NCBI GenBank assembly: GCA_017645245.1
Contig: JAGCPG010000106.1
Coordinates: forward strand, 1 to 46,532
Reading direction: 5' to 3'
DNA: 46,532 nt
Source: Bacteroidales bacterium
Lineage (GTDB): Bacteria; Bacteroidota; Bacteroidia; Bacteroidales; F082
Shown here: piece after piece, positions 1 through 7,207 of the stretch
How the letters are laid out: each line of letters starts with the position of its first letter
Position numbering within the stretch: position 1 is the first letter of the stretch
Notes under the pieces: model-generated
Told to the model about the DNA's origin: nothing
The model's input: the letters and a program-made list of their open reading frames with translations, nothing else
Databases searched by the model: none
Program-made: the position numbers and the translations under genes

Positions 1-130
1 GTGCATTTAATCCGTAATCACCTTCGTTTTCGCATAAATCTCCCAGTCTCTTCACTTCCCAGTCTTCGGGAATGGGGCCGAGGGGCGAGGGCTTGTAGCC
101 GGAGGGGATATGTGGGTTGTCGTTCGTCAT
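1..130 (-). CDS. hsdS: Type I restriction specificity subunit HsdS, N-terminal fragment
   Basis: Only the first 43 codons are in the window; the rest lies beyond base 1. The ATG at 128-130 opens a peptide containing GYKPSPLG-P-IPEDWEVKRLGD. This is the leader typical of HsdS subunits, which pick the DNA target of a type I restriction-modification enzyme through two target-recognition domains. It follows fic by 28 nt and belongs to the same minus-strand locus as hsdM; hsdR is not visible and may lie further left. The first 24 codons are duplicated at the start of the DUF1016 gene at 2676-2745. Family assignment rests on this leader and the context, since no recognition domain is visible. Confidence 0.85.
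   Translation of the reverse strand, partial: MTNDNPHIPSGYKPSPLGPIPEDWEVKRLGDLCENEGDYGLNA
58..130 (-). repeat. Direct repeat copy A: 5' end of hsdS
   Basis: This 73-bp stretch is the first 24 codons of hsdS. It matches 2676-2745 at all but 6 aligned bases plus one missing codon (3 nt). The match stops sharply at the start codon on one side and after the Asp-Trp-Gly/Glu codons on the other. It forms one border of the fic/DUF1016 block. Confidence 0.85.
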
Positions 131-158
131 AAAGGATTGTTTTAGCAATGCTCGTTTG

Positions 159-1484
159 TTAAAGGCGTGGGCCTTGGAGGGTAAAGCCCTGGGTTTCGAA
201 AAACTGATTAAGAAGTTTACCTATCACATTGACAATATTTTCTTTGTCTTGGTCAGACAGTAATTCGGTATATGATAGTTCTTTGTTGTAGATAACGAAA
301 CTAGGTGTTCCCCATTTGCCGAAAAGCACTGTCGTTTTGTGTAAGAATTGTTGAATGGTTAATCGAATGCTAATAGTAAAACCAGTGTTTATATTGCCAA
401 ATTCTTTGGAAAAACTAATACTGGCATTGTAGTGCTCTTCCTCGCTCCAGGTGTGTTCCCCGTTCGAAGGATGCCACCTGACAGAGGTGAAAACTGAATA
501 AAACTCGGATAATTCTCTGTCTAGTTGCTTCAATAAGTTGGAATAGCTTTTGACAACCTTTTCCTCTATTTCTTCGTTTACCTCTGGTTTGTTGATTTTG
601 TCTCGGTATTTGGTTTTGAGATTCTTTTTCCAATCATCTGCCTCTTCTATGCTTTCTCCTTTTGCGCCTTTGATGCTGGTTTCTAAAGATCTCACTAGGC
701 ATTTGCTCATGTATTCAACAAAAGGCCTGATCTGCAATAACTCTGCATGGGCTCCATCTGATGGAACAGGGCCAACGACAACATCACATTTGTTTAGGGC
801 AGTAAGGTAATTGTTTTTGTCCTTGCTTTTCACCACAATCATCGGATAACCGTGGCGATACAGGATGTAGTTCGCCATCAGTCGCGAGATTCTTCCGTTC
901 CCGTCTTCGAAGGGATGAATACGGATATAGCGATAATGGAACAGTGAAGCCAATTCTATGGGTGTCATGGTGCCTTCTGCCTCTGCCTGATTATACCATT
1001 GAAGCAAGTCGGTCATCAAGGCTGGCGTTTCTTCGGGCGAGGCATATTCAAAACGCTCACCAGTGGCAGTAATGACGGAATTGGGGCGGGTCTTGTATTG
1101 TCCCGCGTGTACTACATACGAAGTGCTTGTTCCGTCAGGTAGTTGGCGATATACGGTATAATCCTCACGGAGCAAGGTCTTGTGCAGAGTCCTGATGAAA
1201 TACTCGGTGAGAGGCTGCTCTTTATCCAAGGCTATCTCTTTTACCATTTTCAAGCCAACATTGGAAGCTTTCATTTCTTCCAAATCCTTCATGTCGGCTT
1301 CATCCACAACTTTTCCGAACATCAATAGCATCTCGGTTTGCCCGTAGGTGAGGGTGTTGCCTTCAATATGGTTGGAGTTGTAGTTGAATTCCAGCATGAA
1401 CTTCTGGTCAAGTCTTTGTTGATACTCCTCCTTTACAGGTTGAAGCGACTGCCATTCTTTGAATAGTGTTTCAATTGTATTCAT
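159..1484 (-). CDS. Fic family protein, class II AMP-transferase
   Basis: A 441-residue Fic protein. The catalytic motif HPFEDGNGR lies at residues 190-198: the His is the catalytic base and the Asp/Glu binds Mg. Fic enzymes usually move AMP from ATP to a hydroxyl side chain of a target protein. The sequence SNHIEG at 37-42 fits the inhibitory motif (S/T)xxxE(G/N) in front of the Fic core, which is the class II arrangement in which Glu41 blocks the ATP gamma-phosphate site. About 170 residues follow the core without a domain I recognise; the end may form a regulatory or target-binding module. It lies between a DUF1016 nuclease and hsdS in one minus-strand run, so a defence role is likely but inferred; the target is unknown. 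Confidence 0.9.
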   Translation of the reverse strand: MNTIETLFKEWQSLQPVKEEYQQRLDQKFMLEFNYNSNHIEGNTLTYGQTEMLLMFGKVVDEADMKDLEEMKASNVGLKMVKEIALDKEQPLTEYFIRTLHKTLLREDYTVYRQLPDGTSTSYVVHAGQYKTRPNSVITATGERFEYASPEETPALMTDLLQWYNQAEAEGTMTPIELASLFHYRYIRIHPFEDGNGRISRLMANYILYRHGYPMIVVKSKDKNNYLTALNKCDVVVGPVPSDGAHAELLQIRPFVEYMSKCLVRSLETSIKGAKGESIEEADDWKKNLKTKYRDKINKPEVNEEIEEKVVKSYSNLLKQLDRELSEFYSVFTSVRWHPSNGEHTWSEEEHYNASISFSKEFGNINTGFTISIRLTIQQFLHKTTVLFGKWGTPSFVIYNKELSYTELLSDQDKENIVNVIGKLLNQFFETQGFTLQGPRL

Positions 1485-1505
1485 AATTTCTACTTTTGTT
1501 TTTAT

Positions 1506-1583
1506 TTACTTCTTTCCTTTTTCAGTTACATACCAATAGCTGGATTTATAGCCAGAGGTGATGTTGTTTTTCCCGTTACTCAT
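1506..1583 (-). CDS. Possible 25-residue mini-ORF between the DUF1016 nuclease and fic genes
   Basis: An ATG overlaps the end of the DUF1016 gene by 8 nt (ATGAGTAA arrangement) and opens 25 codons before TAA, 21 nt ahead of fic. The peptide starts MSNGKNNITSGYKSS. This resembles the HsdS leader MTNDNPHIPSGYKPS of the same locus, with 8 of 15 positions identical including SGYK. It then ends in a basic tail, TEKGKK. It could be a translated micro-protein that couples fic to the gene upstream, or a decayed third copy of the hsdS start. No domain can be assigned to so short a peptide. Confidence 0.35.
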   Translation of the reverse strand: MSNGKNNITSGYKSSYWYVTEKGKK

Positions 1584-2745
1584 ATTCTTTCGTTTGTTTT
1601 ATCAAGAATTCTTCCAACGTACTTTCGTCGGGCAATTGCAGTTTGTAGGTGGAGACAAACAGATGGTTGTCCATGCCTGCCAACGCGTATTCCACCATTT
1701 TCTTGCCGCTCTTGGTGCAAAGCAGGATGCCCACTGGCGGATTGTCGCCGTCGTTCATCTCGTTTTCGCGGTAGTAAGACACGTAGGCGTTGAGTTGCCC
1801 AAGATATTCGTGGTGGAACTCGTCATTCTTCAACTCGATAATCACATTGCAATGCAAAATCCTGTGGTAAAACACCAAGTCGGCATAATAATACTCGTCG
1901 TCGATGATGATGCGCTTTTGCCTTGCCTCAAAGCAGAACCCCTTGCCCAACTCCATGATAAACTCCTGCAAATGGTCGATAAGTGCTTGCTCCAAGTCTT
2001 TTTCTTCAACGACATCCTGCGCTTTTAGCCCCAAAAACTCAAAGAAGAACGGTTGTTTGATTTCGTCTTGTATTTGTCTTTCGGGGCGTTTGAGCGGTTT
2101 CAATAGTTCTTCTGGTTTCTTGCTGACGCCTGCACGCACAAAGAGGTTGGTGGCAATTTGCCTCCGCAGTTCCCTTACGCTCCAATTGCAGCGCATGCAT
2201 TCCGTCTCGTAGAAATAGCGGGCCATCGGGTCTTCTTGGGTCATAATTTCCCTCAAATGGGAAAACGACAGTTTCGATATGATTTCGTGTGCAGGTGTCT
2301 GCAAAAAGTGCGACGTCGCACCTTTTACATCATCCTTATTGTCAATGTTTTGCAATTCGTGCGACACTGTCGCACTTTTTGGCACCAACAAATCTTTCAT
2401 TTGTGGATACAGCAAATAAAAGTTGCGTGACAACTTAAACACGGTTTCATTCAACCCGGGAGTATCTAGGGAATCTTCTAAACTCTTTAGCAACTTGTCA
2501 CCATATTTTGCGCGGTCGTTGCCCTTTTGCTCGTACTCGACGATGTAATAGCCGATAAGCCAATTGCGCAAGGTCAACATACGGTTTATGGCTTTCACCG
2601 TTTCGGTTTGTGTCGCCCCATGGATTTTCTGAATCAACTGCGACAGTTGGTTGAAATCTTTCATTTCAGGGTGCTCCCAGTCTTCGGGAATGATGCCGAG
2701 GGGTGAGGGCTTGTAGCCGGCGGGGGTATGTTGGTTGTCGTTCAT
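1576..2745 (-). CDS. DUF1016 / YhcG family PDDEXK nuclease carrying an HsdS-type leader
   Basis: 389 residues. Residues about 33-200 are the DUF1016 N-terminal helical domain (NWLIGYYIVEYEQ at 61-73). Residues about 230-380 are a PDDEXK nuclease fold with Glu273, Asp289 and Glu304-x-Lys306 in the expected order. The family is common next to type I restriction genes and in mobile defence islands; its exact reaction is not settled. The first 24 residues (GYKPSPLG-I-IPEDWE) are not part of the normal family but copy the hsdS start of this locus. A Met at residue 28 (MKDFNQLSQL) could be the ancestral start. It begins 4 nt after the hsdM stop, so it is co-translated with hsdM. Confidence 0.88.
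   Translation of the reverse strand: MNDNQHTPAGYKPSPLGIIPEDWEHPEMKDFNQLSQLIQKIHGATQTETVKAINRMLTLRNWLIGYYIVEYEQKGNDRAKYGDKLLKSLEDSLDTPGLNETVFKLSRNFYLLYPQMKDLLVPKSATVSHELQNIDNKDDVKGATSHFLQTPAHEIISKLSFSHLREIMTQEDPMARYFYETECMRCNWSVRELRRQIATNLFVRAGVSKKPEELLKPLKRPERQIQDEIKQPFFFEFLGLKAQDVVEEKDLEQALIDHLQEFIMELGKGFCFEARQKRIIIDDEYYYADLVFYHRILHCNVIIELKNDEFHHEYLGQLNAYVSYYRENEMNDGDNPPVGILLCTKSGKKMVEYALAGMDNHLFVSTYKLQLPDESTLEEFLIKQTKEYE
2676..2745 (-). repeat. Direct repeat copy B: hsdS leader fused to the DUF1016 gene
   Basis: The second copy of the 73-bp hsdS 5' end, here 70 bp because one codon is missing. It supplies the start codon and first residues of the DUF1016 nuclease and begins directly behind hsdM, where hsdS would be expected. 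Together with 58-130 it brackets a block of about 2.5 kb. Confidence 0.85.
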
Positions 2746-2749
2746 GATT

Positions 2750-4279
2750 CTAATATCCTAATTCCTTCGAATACTCTTTCATTTTTCCCTGCACTTCGGC
2801 CAGTTCCGTTTCCAATTGCTCAATCTCTTTCTGCACGGCGGGAATGTCGATTTCGGCTTCTTCTTCGTAGGTATCCACATAGCGCGGTATGTTGAGGTTG
2901 AAGTCGTTTTCGCGGATTTCGTCGGGCGTGGCCACGTAGGCGTATTTGTCTTCCACTACGCCAGGCTGTAACTCGCCATCGGCAAAATTGCGGTAGATGC
3001 CCACGATGTGCTCGATGTCCTGCGGGCGGAGTCTGTTTTGGTTCTTGCCGTTCTCGTACTCGCGGCTGGCATCGATGAACAGCACATTCTCCGAGCCACG
3101 ACCCTTTCGGAAGATGGCGATGGCGGCAGGAATGCCTGTGCCGTAGAACAGGTTGACGGGCAAACCGATGACGGCCTCCAGGGTGTGCTCGTTCTCCAAG
3201 ATATACTGGCGAATCTTGCCTTCGCTACCGCCACGGAACAACACGCCGTGAGGGATAATGACGCCTACCTTGCCGTTTTGGTCGTCGGCCACCTCCAGCA
3301 TGTGGCTGATGAAGGCCCAGTCGCCCTTACTCTTTGGCGGGATGCCGCGCCAGAAGCGGTTGTAAGGGTCGCTGGCGGCCTCTTCTGCACCCCATTTGTC
3401 GAGGCTGAAAGGCGGATTGGCCACCACCGTATCGAACTTCATCAGTTTGTCATTGACTTTCAGCTTGGGGTTGCGCAAGGTGTCGCCCCAACGGATGACG
3501 GCATTGTCGAAGCCGTGCAAGAACATGTTCATCATAGCCAAAGCCCAAGTGCTGCCGTTCACCTCTTGCCCATAGAGCGAGAAATTGCTGTTGCCCACTT
3601 CCTTGCCGGCCTTGATTAGCAATGAGCCTGAACCGCAGGTGACATCGCAGATGCGTGCTCCCGGCTTGCTCTTGGTCAGTTGGGCCAACAGTGTGGAAAC
3701 TTCGGCAGGGGTAAAAAAGTCTCCGGCTTTCTTGCCCGCCTCGCCCGCAAAGGTGGAGACGAGATACATGTAGGCATCGCCGATGATGTCGTTGTTTTCC
3801 AAATGCGACTCGTCTAGGTTCACCCCGTTGAAATCTTGCAAGAGGTTTTTCAGACGAGCGTTTTTCTCTTTGGTCTCACCCAGGTTGGCGCTGTTGAAAC
3901 TGATGTTGCGGAAGATGCTGCTGCCGTCTTCGCTGCTCATCTTTTCGCGGTTGGCATCTTCGAGGTCGGCCAGCGCTTCGTCAATCAGCTCGCCGATGTT
4001 GGTGGCATTGCGGTGCTCGTAGAGGAAGTCAAACGAACTCTTTTCTGGCACCACGAAACGTTCATGGCGCATGGCGCGTTCGGCGCGTTCCTTGTCGCCC
4101 TCATATTTGATAAGGTATTCCTTGAGTTTCGACTTATACACATCGCTCACATATTTCAGGAAGAGCATGGTGAGGATGTAGTCCTTGTATTGGCTCGGGT
4201 CAATGACGCCACGGAAAGTGTCGCAGGCCTTCCAAACCGTGCGGTTGATGTCGTCTTGTGTGATTTTCTTGGTTTCCAT
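2750..4279 (-). CDS. hsdM: Type I restriction-modification DNA methyltransferase HsdM
   Basis: 509 residues, the normal size for a compact HsdM. Residues about 6-140 form the helical HsdM N-terminal domain. The S-adenosylmethionine site (motif I) is CDVTCGSGSLL at 211-221 and the catalytic motif IV is NPPF at 288-291, typical of N6-adenine methylation. HsdM works as a dimer with one HsdS (or two half-HsdS) to methylate the recognition site and is also needed by the nuclease complex. It starts 3 nt after the half-HsdS gene and ends 4 nt before the DUF1016 gene, a tight operon. Both catalytic motifs are intact. Confidence 0.96.
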   Translation of the reverse strand: METKKITQDDINRTVWKACDTFRGVIDPSQYKDYILTMLFLKYVSDVYKSKLKEYLIKYEGDKERAERAMRHERFVVPEKSSFDFLYEHRNATNIGELIDEALADLEDANREKMSSEDGSSIFRNISFNSANLGETKEKNARLKNLLQDFNGVNLDESHLENNDIIGDAYMYLVSTFAGEAGKKAGDFFTPAEVSTLLAQLTKSKPGARICDVTCGSGSLLIKAGKEVGNSNFSLYGQEVNGSTWALAMMNMFLHGFDNAVIRWGDTLRNPKLKVNDKLMKFDTVVANPPFSLDKWGAEEAASDPYNRFWRGIPPKSKGDWAFISHMLEVADDQNGKVGVIIPHGVLFRGGSEGKIRQYILENEHTLEAVIGLPVNLFYGTGIPAAIAIFRKGRGSENVLFIDASREYENGKNQNRLRPQDIEHIVGIYRNFADGELQPGVVEDKYAYVATPDEIRENDFNLNIPRYVDTYEEEAEIDIPAVQKEIEQLETELAEVQGKMKEYSKELGY

Positions 4280-4282
4280 ATC

Positions 4283-4852
4283 TTATTTTAATTTATTCAT
4301 TATGAGTTGGTTAGTAATCAAGTTTCGTTTTTCTGTGATGGCTTTCAGTAGTTCAACTTCTTTCTGCTGGAGTTTGGCCAATTCCACGATTTGTTGTTGC
4401 GTTTTCATGTCGGGGATGGCGATTTCCAGGTTTTCAAGAAGCTGTTTTCGGATTAAAGGCGTGCCCGTGCCCACTTGCCCTGCCTTAATGGTGGCTAGTG
4501 TCTTTGGCTGGCTCAAATACCAGCAGAGGTAGTCGGGAAGGATGTCCCCGTCATATATCCTTATTATATAAAAGGTGGTTGATGCTATGGCGGGAGCCTC
4601 AAAATCGACTACCCGACAGAGGTTGGAGGTGCCTTTCCCTGCAAACAAAACGTCGCCATTTTGCAAGAAATATTTCTCAAGTTTTGGGGAATAAGGAATC
4701 CTAGAAACGGTTTTTTCAGGTGTTTCCGCCAAAAGGTCCTTGATTTGCAAGTAGGCGATTTCGCCTTGGGGAGTGGTTGTTAGAAACACTCCAGACTGAA
4801 TCTTTGCAAATTCTTGAACTTTTAATCTCTTAGTATGAGGATTACTTTTCAT
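4283..4852 (-). CDS. Half-size HsdS: single target-recognition domain protein
   Basis: 189 residues from the ATG at 4850-4852. A longer open frame exists upstream, but it would begin inside the promoter region. Residues about 8-148 look like one HsdS target-recognition domain (GDVLFAGKGT, YLCWYLSQP, then IPDMKTQQQIVELAKLQ). Residues about 150-189 form the long conserved helix that spaces such domains. Full HsdS has two of each (around 400 residues), so this is a natural half subunit, which in known cases can act as a homodimer reading a symmetric site. It is the first gene of the operon, and a normal hsdS follows four genes later, so the methylase may have two alternative specificity partners. 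Confidence 0.85.
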   Translation of the reverse strand: MKSNPHTKRLKVQEFAKIQSGVFLTTTPQGEIAYLQIKDLLAETPEKTVSRIPYSPKLEKYFLQNGDVLFAGKGTSNLCRVVDFEAPAIASTTFYIIRIYDGDILPDYLCWYLSQPKTLATIKAGQVGTGTPLIRKQLLENLEIAIPDMKTQQQIVELAKLQQKEVELLKAITEKRNLITNQLIMNKLK

Positions 4853-4856
4853 GATG

Positions 4857-4864
4857 CAAAGATA
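4857..4864 (-). promoter_or_regulatory. Promoter -7 element, proximal to half-HsdS
   Basis: On the minus strand this reads TATCTTTG, a perfect match to the Bacteroidetes TAnnTTTG element. It ends only 4 nt before the start codon, so transcription from it would give a leaderless or almost leaderless mRNA. Confidence 0.5.
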
Positions 4865-4894
4865 ATTATATTCTTGAAAAATACAAATGTTTTT

Positions 4895-4902
4895 CAAAAA
4901 TA
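4895..4902 (-). promoter_or_regulatory. Promoter -7 element, distal, upstream of half-HsdS
   Basis: On the minus strand this reads TATTTTTG, also a perfect TAnnTTTG match. It would give a 5' leader of roughly 35 nt for the restriction operon. Either this or the proximal element, or both, may be used. Confidence 0.5.
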
Positions 4903-4963
4903 TTTTGGTAAACGATTTACTAAAATGCAAATTGAATGTGGGGTAAAAGTCTTTTGAGATCGT

Positions 4964-6094
4964 TTATCCCTCCAATTCCAACCTAATGATATCCCAGAAC
5001 ATCATCATTCCCGTTTCCAGAATGTCATCAGGGAAGTCAAATTCTGGATTGTGCAGTGCGGGCTGATCCAAGCCTGATCCTAATCCGAAGAATCCGATGG
5101 GACAGACGCTTCCGAATCTTCCAAAGTCCTCCGACCAGCGGAAAGGCTCATTCAGGTGACCGAGGCTTAACTCTAGGTTTTTAGCCGCTTTTTCGATGAC
5201 ACGAACGCAATCCACATTGCTATTTGTGGCGGCAAAAGCTTCGTGTTCCGAGAAACTGAAGTCAAAGAGATAATCCTTGGCTTTGGATAGGCAGAACTCA
5301 ATGATTTCTGTAGACATCAACTCGAGGTTGCGATCATCGAAACTCCTTAAAGTGAGCCAGATTTCGGCATGGCCTGGTGCTACCCCGAAGGTTTCCTCGC
5401 CCAAGATGGCATGGGTGATCACAAAGGTGGTCATAGGCTTCACGGCTTTCAGCTGCTCGCGTTTTTTCTCCAAAAAATGGATGAGTTGAGCTAACAGTTC
5501 CGAGGGACTGTGCCCGGTCTCGGGCTGTGAGGCATGGGCGGTTCGGCCATCGAAGCATAACTTCAAGCCAAAAGATGCCGCGGCAAAACAGCCTTCGCGT
5601 ACCATGATCTGGCCTTTTTCAAAGCCGGGCAGGTTATGCAATCCGTAGGCTACATCGGGTTTGATCTGTTCAAACAGCGGGTCTTCCAAGATGGCTTTGG
5701 CGCCATGTCCCGTCTCTTCGGCGGGCTGGAACAACAGTACCACTTCGCCTTGGTCGGGACGTTGCTCGCCGAGCCATTGTGCTAGTCCACAGAGGATGGT
5801 GGCATGGCCGTCGTGGCCGCATTTGTGCGAAATGCCTTGGTTTTGAGAGCGATACGGCAAATCATTCGGCTCAGGGATATGCAATGCGTCGATATCACCA
5901 CGGATCAAGATGCGTTTTCCGGGCTGGGTGCCTTTGTAAACTGCCGCTAAACCGTAACCGCCAATTCTCTCAATCTGAAGGTCTGGCTGGGTTTGCTTCA
6001 CCCATTCGTTCAAAATTCTATTGGTGAGTTTCTCATTACCCGACAGTTCAGGGTGTTGATGAAGGATATGACGTAATTCAATGAGGGTGTCCAT
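4964..6094 (-). CDS. M20 family amidohydrolase (N-acyl amino acid / hippurate hydrolase type)
   Basis: 376 residues, full length for the M20D group. Zinc-binding and catalytic residues are visible: Asp67 region (GDIDALHIPEP), Cys92-x-His94-Asp-Gly-His97 (SHKCGHDGHA), and Glu126-Glu127 in PAEETGHGA. The lid domain sits in the middle, as in other dipeptidase-like amidohydrolases. The enzyme removes acyl groups from amino acids in the cytoplasm; no signal peptide is present. The exact substrate cannot be read from the sequence. It is divergent from manA with its own promoter and ends just upstream of the restriction operon promoter, on the same strand. Confidence 0.92.
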   Translation of the reverse strand: MDTLIELRHILHQHPELSGNEKLTNRILNEWVKQTQPDLQIERIGGYGLAAVYKGTQPGKRILIRGDIDALHIPEPNDLPYRSQNQGISHKCGHDGHATILCGLAQWLGEQRPDQGEVVLLFQPAEETGHGAKAILEDPLFEQIKPDVAYGLHNLPGFEKGQIMVREGCFAAASFGLKLCFDGRTAHASQPETGHSPSELLAQLIHFLEKKREQLKAVKPMTTFVITHAILGEETFGVAPGHAEIWLTLRSFDDRNLELMSTEIIEFCLSKAKDYLFDFSFSEHEAFAATNSNVDCVRVIEKAAKNLELSLGHLNEPFRWSEDFGRFGSVCPIGFFGLGSGLDQPALHNPEFDFPDDILETGMMMFWDIIRLELEG

Positions 6095-6114
6095 ACAGTG
6101 TTATTGTTACATTG

Positions 6115-6122
6115 CAAAGGTA
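6115..6122 (-). promoter_or_regulatory. Promoter -7 element for the M20 amidohydrolase
   Basis: Minus strand TACCTTTG, a perfect TAnnTTTG match, 20 nt before the start codon at 6094. It lies back to back with the manA promoter. Confidence 0.65.
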
Positions 6123-6127
6123 AACAC

Positions 6128-6155
6128 TTTTAACTTTTATCTCTTATCTTTTAAC
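6128..6155. repeat. Heptamer repeat array between divergent promoters
   Basis: Four 7-nt units in a row: TTTTAAC, TTTTATC, TCTTATC, TTTTAAC. A more degenerate continuation runs into the manA -7 element. It belongs to the set of 7-nt-period arrays seen at gene borders elsewhere in the window. Confidence 0.55.
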
Positions 6156-6164
6156 TATTTATCT

Positions 6165-6172
6165 TATCTTTG
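6165..6172 (+). promoter_or_regulatory. Promoter -7 element for manA
   Basis: TATCTTTG, a perfect TAnnTTTG match followed by C, 21 nt before the manA start. The predicted leader is short. Confidence 0.7.
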
Positions 6173-6193
6173 CGCCGCAAAAACTTCGAAATC

Positions 6194-7180
6194 ATGTCAA
6201 CCGTACTATATCCCCTGAAATTCAAGCCCACCTTCAAGGATAAGATCTGGGGTGGACGAAAGATCAAAGACGTCATCGGGCTCGACTATGGCAAGTTGCC
6301 GAACTGCGGCGAGGCGTGGCTGCTCTCGGGCATCTGGGACGAACAGAGCGTTGTCGCCAACGGCGACTTCGAGGGCGACGAGATCAACGATCTGGTGGAG
6401 ACCTTCATGGGTGACCTCGTGGGCGAAGGGGTGTTCGACAAATATGGCGAACAGTTCCCGCTGTTGATCAAGATTATCGACGCCAACGACTGGCTCTCGG
6501 TGCAGGTGCATCCTGACGATGAACTGGCTGAGAAGCGTGAGATCGGCAACGGCAAGACGGAGATGTGGTACGTGATGCAAGCAGACCCAGGTGCGGAACT
6601 TGTTTCGGGCTTCAACTGCGAAATGAATCGCATGAAGTATATCCGCGTGCTCAAGGACAACGCCATCGAATCGGTGCTTAACCATGAGAGCGCCAACCAA
6701 GGCGACGTGTTCTACATCCCCGCCGGATGCGTCCATGCCCTTGGTCCAGGTATCGTGGTGGCCGAGATCCAGCAGACCAGCGACACCACTTATCGCATCT
6801 ACGACTGGGATCGCATCGATCAAGCGGGCATGCGCCGCGAGCTGCACATCCCACAGTCGCTCGACGCTGTTGATTTCGACCCCGTGGAGAACTACAAGTC
6901 ACCTTACGAAAAGGCGATCAACAAGACCGTTCCCGTAGTGGATTCACCTTATTTCACCACCAACGTGCTGCACCTCAACGGCGAGATGGCCAAGGACTAT
7001 TCGGAACTCGACTCGTTTGTGCTCCTCTTCCCCGTGGAAGGGAAATTTTCGCTTGAATGGGAAAATGGCTCGGTATTTGTTAATACGGGAGAGGTTGTCC
7101 TGATCCCCAATGTGATTGAAAAGGTGAACATTAAGGCTCAGGGCGACTGTAAGTTGCTGGAAGTTTACAATGATATTTAA
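6194..7180 (+). CDS. manA: Mannose-6-phosphate isomerase, class I
   Basis: 328 residues from the ATG at 6194; an earlier in-frame start would fall inside the -7 element. The enzyme interconverts mannose-6-phosphate and fructose-6-phosphate in the cytoplasm, linking mannose use with GDP-mannose supply for glycans. Visible family marks are KIWGG near the N-terminus, the zinc site QVHPDD with GKTEMWYV, and the catalytic stretch GPGIVVAEIQQTSDTTYR. Two cupin halves and a C-terminal PMI barrel are present, and the length fits the Bacteroidetes type. It is followed after 27 nt by the tlpA gene on the same strand, with an AGAAGTC-type linker directly behind its stop. Confidence 0.95.
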   Translation: MSTVLYPLKFKPTFKDKIWGGRKIKDVIGLDYGKLPNCGEAWLLSGIWDEQSVVANGDFEGDEINDLVETFMGDLVGEGVFDKYGEQFPLLIKIIDANDWLSVQVHPDDELAEKREIGNGKTEMWYVMQADPGAELVSGFNCEMNRMKYIRVLKDNAIESVLNHESANQGDVFYIPAGCVHALGPGIVVAEIQQTSDTTYRIYDWDRIDQAGMRRELHIPQSLDAVDFDPVENYKSPYEKAINKTVPVVDSPYFTTNVLHLNGEMAKDYSELDSFVLLFPVEGKFSLEWENGSVFVNTGEVVLIPNVIEKVNIKAQGDCKLLEVYNDI

Positions 7181-7207
7181 GAAGTCAGAATTTTAAAACT
7201 ATTTAAT

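Noticed and set aside
131..2675. Transposon or insertion sequence as carrier of the fic/DUF1016 block
   Set aside because: No transposase, no terminal inverted repeats and no short target duplication are visible; the only borders are the long copies of the hsdS start.
4853..4930. A longer N-terminus for the half-HsdS protein starting at 4930
   Set aside because: The extra 26 codons cover two perfect promoter elements and give an unrelated A/T-rich peptide; the HsdS-type sequence begins at the ATG at 4852.
4922..4937. A 16-base exact match between the region before the half-HsdS gene and 12,560-12,575
   Set aside because: The sequence is A/T-rich and lies in A/T-rich spacers, no flanking bases match, and one such match in a window this size can occur by chance. 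It gives no clear att site.
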